NCBI RefSeq assembly: GCF_009827055.1
Contig: NZ_WUMK01000001.1
Span: forward strand, 558,001 to 622,000
DNA: 64,000 nt
Direction: 5' to 3'
Source: Shinella kummerowiae
GTDB taxonomy: Bacteria; Pseudomonadota; Alphaproteobacteria; Rhizobiales; Rhizobiaceae
Shown: positions 59,420-64,000 of the stretch, piece by piece
Numbering within the stretch: the first letter of the stretch is position 1
Layout: the number at the start of each line of letters is the position of its first letter
Translations under genes and position numbers: made by a program
The notes under the pieces: model-generated
What the model was told of the DNA's origin: nothing
Seen by the model: only the letters and a program-made list of their open reading frames with translations
The model's database searches: none

Positions 59420-60575
59420 TCGGCGCGTCCCATTCAAATACTGCTCACGGGATATCGATCGGCACGGCAACGAGCGATTCTATCTCCGCCTGCCGGGCAT
59501 GCCGAAATATCGGATGACGTCCGCTTATCTGGACGAGGCGGGCAGTGTCACCCAGGCGTTTACCGAGGAATATCACCGCGTGCTGGCTGGCGATCGTGGC
59601 GAGAAAACCGTGCCTATTTCGCGACTGGAGCCCGGCTCGGTTCGCTGGCTGGTCGAGACCTATTATCGGTCCAAGGCATTTCAAAGCCAGTCTCCAGCCA
59701 CGCAGAAAGACAAGAAGAGCGTTCTCAATCGCTATTGCGTCAATGTGGGCGAACTGCCGTTCAAGAAGATCCGCAAATCCGACATCGAAGCTAGCCAGAT
59801 GAAGCGCAGCGGCACGCCCGGCGCGGCTGACAAGTTGGTGAAATATCTGAAGGCGCTGTTCAATTGGGCTATCAGCGCCGAGCTGGCGACCTTCAACCCC
59901 GCGAACGGTGTCACTAAAATCCATAAATCACCCGGCTTCCACACCTGGAGCGAAGCGGAGTTGGCGCGCTATCGTGCAGCGTATCCGCTCGGCTCCACAG
60001 CTCGGCTTGCAATGGAACTGATGCTGAACCTGGGCATCAGACGCTCTGATCTCGTCAAACTCGGCTGGCGGAACCTGGTCGGCGATCGGATCGAATTCAT
60101 GCCGGAGAAGGGTTTCGGCAAATATGCTCAGTCGCTCAGCCTGCCTGTCACAGACGAGCTACGCGAGGCGCTGGACGCGATCACGCATGATCAGCCAACC
60201 TTCCTTATCACCGAATACGGCAAGGCCTTCAGCGGCAACGGGTTCGGCAACAAGATGCGCCAGTGGTGCAACGACGCCGATTTGCCGGAATGCTCGTCGC
60301 ACGGCCTCAGAAAGGCGTCCGCGACCATACTCGCCGAGGCAGGTGCTACCGAACATCAGTTGATGGCGATCTTTGGCTGGTCTGATTCCAAGATGGCGCA
60401 GCACTACACGAAAACCGCCCAATCCAAGCGCATCATCGATGCCGGTTTCGAGCGCCGTAAAATCTACGTGGCCCGCAATAATGTCCCACTTTCATCGAGC
60501 CGGAATTCGGGTGAGACAAATCGAGGAAAAAACAATGGAAAAACAACGTCCGAAGACAGATGTGGCCCGCCATAA
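59385..60575 (+). CDS. Tyrosine recombinase/integrase of element B
   Basis: 396 residues. N-terminal beta region (FYLRLPGMPKYRMTSAYLDE), core-binding helices (SPATQKDKKSVLNRYCVNVG, FKKIRKSDIEASQM), catalytic domain with Arg in LNLGIRRSDLVKLGW, Lys in EFMPEKGFGK, HxxR in SSHGLRKASATILAE, and Tyr in SKMAQHYTKTAQS. Disordered C-terminal 40 residues. It is the last gene of the element, ending 23 bp before the right att-like core. Confidence 0.93.
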   Translation: MAKTRLIMRSGDRRVPFKYCSRDIDRHGNERFYLRLPGMPKYRMTSAYLDEAGSVTQAFTEEYHRVLAGDRGEKTVPISRLEPGSVRWLVETYYRSKAFQSQSPATQKDKKSVLNRYCVNVGELPFKKIRKSDIEASQMKRSGTPGAADKLVKYLKALFNWAISAELATFNPANGVTKIHKSPGFHTWSEAELARYRAAYPLGSTARLAMELMLNLGIRRSDLVKLGWRNLVGDRIEFMPEKGFGKYAQSLSLPVTDELREALDAITHDQPTFLITEYGKAFSGNGFGNKMRQWCNDADLPECSSHGLRKASATILAEAGATEHQLMAIFGWSDSKMAQHYTKTAQSKRIIDAGFERRKIYVARNNVPLSSSRNSGETNRGKNNGKTTSEDRCGPP

Positions 60576-60598
60576 ACGTCTGAACCGACGCCTACCAT

Positions 60599-60612
60599 AA
60601 ATCAATCGCTTA
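60599..60612. other. Candidate attR of element B
   Basis: AAATCAATCGCTTA, 23 bp after the integrase stop. It matches 38294-38307 with one mismatch and is followed by GCGCCG as the left copy is followed by ACAACGCCG. Confidence 0.55.
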
Positions 60613-60975
60613 GCGCCGTGGCCGCCACAACCACTTGGATGAGCCGCCACATACCTCTGCTCCGATGGCCATTCACCGCCACATTCCCTTGAACAACCGC
60701 ACAGTTGCCTGATAACAAAGGGAAAATTCTCGGAACTTCGTGACGATTATGGCGGGCTACGCTGTTCTCAGGCTGGAGCGAGGGTGCCACGAGTGTCTTT
60801 AGACTATTCGCCCGTCGAGATGTCAGCGGCTATCTGAGTGTTATAGTCGTTGGGCCGTTCGGCTTGTTGCCTGGCATTTACCCATCCCCAGAAGCAGCCA
60901 TCGGAGCTGCCGACGAAGACTATAGGACCAATACCGAGGTAAAGCCCACTATTCAGAAAAGCGCCCCGGCTTCGC
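60613..60975. other. Gene-free stretch right of element B
   Basis: 363 bp with only short, unconvincing open frames and no ribosome site. I see no clear structure in it. It may be backbone intergenic DNA or the decayed edge of an older insertion. Confidence 0.4.
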
Positions 60976-61308
60976 TCAGCTAGCCAGATTCAGCGCGGGG
61001 ACGGTGGACCCCATAGTCTGGCGCAAGTCAAGCAGACCACTCATGATTAGCTGCCTGATGTGGGGGTGTGAGAGTTTTAATTGGCTACCAGAGCCATATA
61101 TCCTTTCGGCCTCGGAGGCTGCCTCTGCTCGGCTGAGTAGTACACGATAGGTTTCTAATTGATCTTGAGTCGCGGTACTTATGATGGTCGCGTGGTTACG
61201 GTTTATCTGGGCGACCAACGTGCGAACGTTGCCGCATTCGTCGCTGAGGGCCAACGCCTTCAACATAAAATCCACTGGATTACCCTGCTTTTCGGTGAAA
61301 TCGTACAT
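60976..61308 (-). CDS. Hypothetical protein
   Basis: 110 residues; GAGGG just before ATG at 61308. Mostly helical (MYDFTEKQGNPVDFMLKALA, then TQDQLETYRVLLSRAEAASEAERIYG). No membrane segment or known motif. GC content is lower than the xthA side, so it may be acquired DNA. It is isolated, with gene-free DNA on both sides. Confidence 0.55.
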   Translation of the reverse strand: MYDFTEKQGNPVDFMLKALALSDECGNVRTLVAQINRNHATIISTATQDQLETYRVLLSRAEAASEAERIYGSGSQLKLSHPHIRQLIMSGLLDLRQTMGSTVPALNLAS

Positions 61309-61563
61309 ACCGCCCTCAAATCCTCCTCTAAAGGGTGACTTTCAGATTTCGCCGGCGCAACGGGTACACTGGCTTTGGTCCACGGAGCTAAAAACTAACA
61401 ACCTTAGGCGCTTACCGATTTGCCCGCCTTCCAATCCGTTGCAGGTTACGGCCGCCTTTTGAAACAACAAGGTGCAGTGCCCGCTAATAGCTGTTCCAGA
61501 ATCAGATGTGGTTTTGAAACAGATATCCACGGCCAGATATCGATAGGTGTGTAGCGGCCTGCC
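61309..61563. other. Gene-free stretch
   Basis: 255 bp. A 62-residue open frame on the minus strand (61342-61530) has no ribosome site or recognisable motif. Nothing else is seen. Confidence 0.35.
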
Positions 61564-61782
61564 CTATTTATCGGCTGCAGGCCATTCGTTCGCAGGTTCC
61601 TCAAGCGCCCTCTCCGAGAGGCTATCGGCGGGATCGGGGTCACGGTCGTCGGCCACCTTCAAGCGATCCATCTCGCTGGCAATCACCGCATATACTTCCG
61701 CTTGTCTTGCACCGCGGGTCACCGCCTTGTCCACCAGCTGCGCTAGATCGTCGGCGAGTGTCACCTTCCAGTCATCGGCCAT
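61564..61782 (-). CDS. Small hypothetical protein coupled to xthA
   Basis: 72 residues with AAGGAG before the ATG at 61782, which lies inside the 3' end of xthA. Sequence MADDWKVTLADDLAQLVDKA, then RQAEVYAVIASEMDRL is helical and acidic. Last gene of a three-gene operon. Not recognised, but the strong ribosome site and overlap support expression. Confidence 0.65.
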   Translation of the reverse strand: MADDWKVTLADDLAQLVDKAVTRGARQAEVYAVIASEMDRLKVADDRDPDPADSLSERALEEPANEWPAADK

Positions 61783-62578
61783 TGCGTTTTCTCCTTGCCG
61801 TCCGGTTATTCGAGAGTTCGATCCACACTGGGGCGTGGTCGCTCGTATGCTCCCACCCGCGTACGTGCTTATCGACGCCCGCTCTTGAAAGGCGAGCGGC
61901 GACATCGGGACTGAGAAGGAAGTGGTCTATGCGCAGACCAGCATCTCGCGCGTAGGCATTCCTAAAATAGTCCCAGAACGTATAGATGCGCTCACTTGGA
62001 TGGAGGTCCCTGACTGCATCAACCCATCCCTGGCCGATAAGCTCACGAAAGGCTCCGCGGACCTCGATGCGAAACAGGGCGTCGTCCAACCATCGCTCCG
62101 GTTTGTAAACGTCCAGCTCTGTCGGCATGACATTGTAATCGCCCGCAAGGATGACAGGCACTTCGAGTTCCATAAGCTCGGCGGCGTAGTCGGCAAGGCG
62201 TTTGAACCAGGCAAGCTTGTATTCGAATTTGGGACCCGGGTACGGATTGCCGTTCGGGAGATAGAGACATCCGATCACCATGCCTTCGACGGCTGCCTCG
62301 ATGTAGCGGCTCTGGCTGTCGTCGGGATCACCCGGCAGGCCTTTACGGGTCAACAGGGGCTTTGATTCCTTGGCCAGAATGGCGACACCGTTCCAGCTCT
62401 TCTGGCCATGCCAAACAGCACCGTACCCTGCGGCTTCGATCGCCTTGGCGGGGAATTTGGGGTCCGGGGCTTTCAACTCCTGAAGACACACGACATCGGG
62501 AGACGCCTCGTCGAGCCAGCGTAAAAGGACTTCGAGACGACCATTGACCCCGTTGACATTATAGGTCGCGATTTTCAC
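61772..62578 (-). CDS. xthA: Exodeoxyribonuclease III (AP endonuclease)
   Basis: 268 residues, normal length. EEP-family motifs: IATYNVNGVNGRLEVLLRWL, VCLQELKAPD (metal-binding Glu), VAILAKES, LAGDYNVMP (Asp/Asn), RIDHFLLSPD and TSDHAPVWIEL (catalytic Asp-His). It removes nucleotides 3'-5' from duplex DNA and incises abasic sites in base-excision repair. Middle gene of an operon with a 58-residue gene upstream (3 bp gap) and a 72-residue gene overlapping downstream. Confidence 0.95.
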   Translation of the reverse strand: MKIATYNVNGVNGRLEVLLRWLDEASPDVVCLQELKAPDPKFPAKAIEAAGYGAVWHGQKSWNGVAILAKESKPLLTRKGLPGDPDDSQSRYIEAAVEGMVIGCLYLPNGNPYPGPKFEYKLAWFKRLADYAAELMELEVPVILAGDYNVMPTELDVYKPERWLDDALFRIEVRGAFRELIGQGWVDAVRDLHPSERIYTFWDYFRNAYARDAGLRIDHFLLSPDVAARLSRAGVDKHVRGWEHTSDHAPVWIELSNNRTARRKRNGR

Positions 62579-62581
62579 GGA

Positions 62582-62758
62582 TCAGCGCTTGTGATCGCCT
62601 TTGTCACCTTCGCCCGGTTTGGCCTCGTGCTTGGCGTCATGCCGCTTGTCAGCCGACAATGATCGGCTGACATCCACGGATTCCTTGAACTTGCCGTCCT
62701 CGTCCCGGCGCACGTAGCGCTTGTCGGTTCCGGTATCGATTAGCTCGCGTTTCGACAT
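62582..62758 (-). CDS. Small charged hypothetical protein upstream of xthA
   Basis: 58 residues, GGAGGA before ATG at 62758. MSKRELIDTGTDKRYVRRDE continues with DGKFKESVDVSRSLSADKRH and a Lys/His-rich tail. Highly charged and probably disordered; I recall similar small proteins in rhizobia, without known function. First gene of the xthA operon; its promoter lies in the 197-bp divergent gap 62759-62955. Confidence 0.7.
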   Translation of the reverse strand: MSKRELIDTGTDKRYVRRDEDGKFKESVDVSRSLSADKRHDAKHEAKPGEGDKGDHKR

Positions 62759-62955
62759 GGGTCTGTCCTCCATTGATTCATAGTCGAGATCGCGGCGGAT
62801 GGGTGGGGCGCTCGCCTGCCTATTCGTTGGCCACGGTGAGAAAGCCGAAAAATCACCGTGTTCACCATCCCCATCGCGTCGGCTTGACACGCCGCGACCT
62901 CGTGCATGGAAACCTATGGCTCACTGGAAAGTTCCTACGAAGACAGGAGGTTGAC

Positions 62956-63276
62956 GTGAGCAAGTACCCTGATACACCAGACGGCAGATATTTCGTCGTC
63001 CGCGGTCGCCTCTGGCGCAAGAGCAACCCCGCGCTCGCCGAGGACCACCGTCAGCGCCTGGTCAACGACCTCATGTCCGCGCGCCGCGCTGTGCGGGACG
63101 CGAAGGGAAACTCGGACGAGATCGCGAAGGCCCGCAGACGGGTAGACGATGCAAAGGTCGCTCTTGGCGAGCGCGGCCCGGTGTGGTGGCACGACGGAAC
63201 ACCCGATCTCAATCGACATATGATCAAGAACACGCCTTACGTCGGCTGGTATTCCCGGCTCGCCGATGCTCGTTGA
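62956..63276 (+). CDS. Hypothetical protein
   Basis: 106 residues from GTG at 62956 with AGGAGG ideally placed. MSKYPDTPDGRYFVVRGRLW and RKSNPALAEDHRQRLVNDLM are followed by a basic helix and a tail with WWHDGTPDLNRHMIKN. Cytoplasmic, composition typical of the backbone. It resembles small uncharacterised proteins of rhizobia. Overlaps the following gene by 11 bp. Confidence 0.75.
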   Translation: MSKYPDTPDGRYFVVRGRLWRKSNPALAEDHRQRLVNDLMSARRAVRDAKGNSDEIAKARRRVDDAKVALGERGPVWWHDGTPDLNRHMIKNTPYVGWYSRLADAR

Positions 63277-63934
63277 CTTCATCCGCATCGGCACCCATTT
63301 CCCCCGTATGACGAAAGACAAACCCAGCGATATCGAACTCCTGAGGACGTGGACCTTGACCCCTGCCGCCACTCTAGGATCAGCGGTGCGCGCGAAGGGC
63401 ATTCTGCTGGAGCTGCGCGCAAGGCTGCCCATGTCGTCGAGGAAGTCGCTCGTTCTCGAGAGCGGCGAGATCGTGCTCACGATGCCGTCGTCGGCTAAAA
63501 CCGAGTTTCAGGCGGCCGTCGGTATAGTTTCGACGGCCGTGAAAGACATCGAAAGCCTGCCGGTCATTCCGCGGGAAATCCAGGACATCCTGACAATCAA
63601 GCAGGGCGAGAGGCACCGCTGGCTCGCCGACGGACGCCTCCCCAGCGCCGGAACGCGGACCGTGCGACTGGCGGGGCGTGCCAAGCAGATTACCTTCCAC
63701 GTCTTCGATCCCCGTGTCGTAGAGGAACTCCTAAACAACGGTACGGTCGACGAGTGGCGAGAGGACGACATCGCGGCGGCCGCCGAGAACAGACGTCGAG
63801 CGGCGTACAAAGCGAAGCTGACGCGCTCACTGAACAAACAGTCGAAGAATGGGTCTGCGAGCAGGAAGGCGGGCGACGCATCCGCGTCTCTCGATGACTG
63901 GGCCGAGTTCGACCGCGAGGGCCTGTTGCGATAG
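63266..63934 (+). CDS. Hypothetical protein
   Basis: 222 residues from ATG at 63266 (translation coupled to the gene before); an ATG at 63308 giving 208 residues (MTKDKPSDIELL) is equally plausible, as neither has a ribosome site. Alpha-beta N-terminal part (SLVLESGEIVLTMPSSAK), a central RHRWLADGRLPSAGTRTVRL that could bind nucleic acid, then FHVFDPRVVEELLNN and a basic, disordered C-terminus. Not recognised. The last 66 bp of the window hold no assignable gene. Confidence 0.65.
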   Translation: MLVDFIRIGTHFPRMTKDKPSDIELLRTWTLTPAATLGSAVRAKGILLELRARLPMSSRKSLVLESGEIVLTMPSSAKTEFQAAVGIVSTAVKDIESLPVIPREIQDILTIKQGERHRWLADGRLPSAGTRTVRLAGRAKQITFHVFDPRVVEELLNNGTVDEWREDDIAAAAENRRRAAYKAKLTRSLNKQSKNGSASRKAGDASASLDDWAEFDREGLLR

Positions 63935-64000
63935 CAGTACTTACAAAAATTTGCGGTGCAGTGTTGGTTCTCGGTCTCCTCGTTCGTCCTTCATCAAGAG

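Larger units (their letters stand above)
38294..60612. mobile_element. Integrative mobilizable element B carrying a four-gene defence-like operon
   Basis: A 22.3-kb segment bounded by AAATCAATGGCTTA on the left and AAATCAATCGCTTA on the right, one mismatch in 14 bp, with the integrase gene 23 bp inside the right end. Left arm: HTH rep-like, mobC, relaxase plus nested mob genes, coupling protein. Centre: regulator, helicase/methyltransferase/ATPase/nuclease operon, hipA-hipB. Right arm: repressor, two excisionase-like genes, integrase. No secretion pore genes were found. The central operon is markedly AT-richer than both arms. Confidence 0.7.

Noticed and set aside
1-64000. CRISPR arrays, rRNA and tRNA genes
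   Set aside because: No regularly spaced repeats, rRNA-like sequence or tRNA cloverleaf was recognised on either strand.

Overview
The window looks like a Rhizobiaceae-type alphaproteobacterium (Shinella, Ensifer, Rhizobium or Agrobacterium relatives are all possible; genus not determinable here). Reasons: GC-rich backbone, an Lrp-type putR divergent from a long PutA without a DNA-binding N-terminus, DUF6481 and FabMG-type proteins, and repABC-free mobile DNA of a rhizobial style. No rRNA, tRNA or CRISPR array was seen.

Region 1 (1-26.7 kb) is chromosomal backbone. It holds a beta-propeller protein with an HTH regulator, a DUF1989 protein, the putR/putA proline catabolism pair, and an AfuABC-like ABC importer with two tandem binding proteins, a fused permease and an inositol-monophosphatase-family enzyme. 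A divergent two-component pair sits beside the importer. Then follow a Nudix protein, a dual-specificity phosphatase, an eptA-pmrA-pmrB-like lipid A modification operon, a FabMG-like reductase, a cold shock gene, small hypothetical genes and a fatty acid desaturase.

Region 2 (26.75-38.23 kb) is mobile element A, bounded by a 16-bp direct repeat whose left copy lies in the 3' end of the desaturase gene. It has a large tyrosine integrase at its right end, a PrimPol-type Rep protein, a MobV relaxase with a likely oriT hairpin, a trypsin-like protease overlapping a small gene, and two clusters of small unknown genes, one with a pilin-like and an Ig-like secreted protein.

Region 3 (38.29-60.61 kb) is mobile element B, probably a second integrative mobilizable element inserted next to A. 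Its left arm carries an HTH rep-like gene, mobC, a relaxase with two mob genes nested out of frame inside it, and a VirD4/TraG coupling protein, but no type IV secretion genes. Its centre is a tightly coupled four-gene, 12.6-kb operon: PLD-SNF2 helicase, Eco57I-type adenine methyltransferase, RecF/SMC-like ATPase, and RecD-like helicase with a C-terminal PD-(D/E)XK nuclease. I read this as a candidate anti-phage or anti-plasmid defence system and cannot match it to a named system. It is preceded by a Y4mF/HipB-type regulator with two near-identical palindromic operators 50 bp apart and followed by a reversed-order hipA-hipB module. The right arm has a repressor, two excisionase-like genes and a tyrosine integrase, resembling a small lysogeny switch.

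Region 4 (60.6-64 kb) is probably backbone again: hypothetical genes and an xthA exonuclease III operon.
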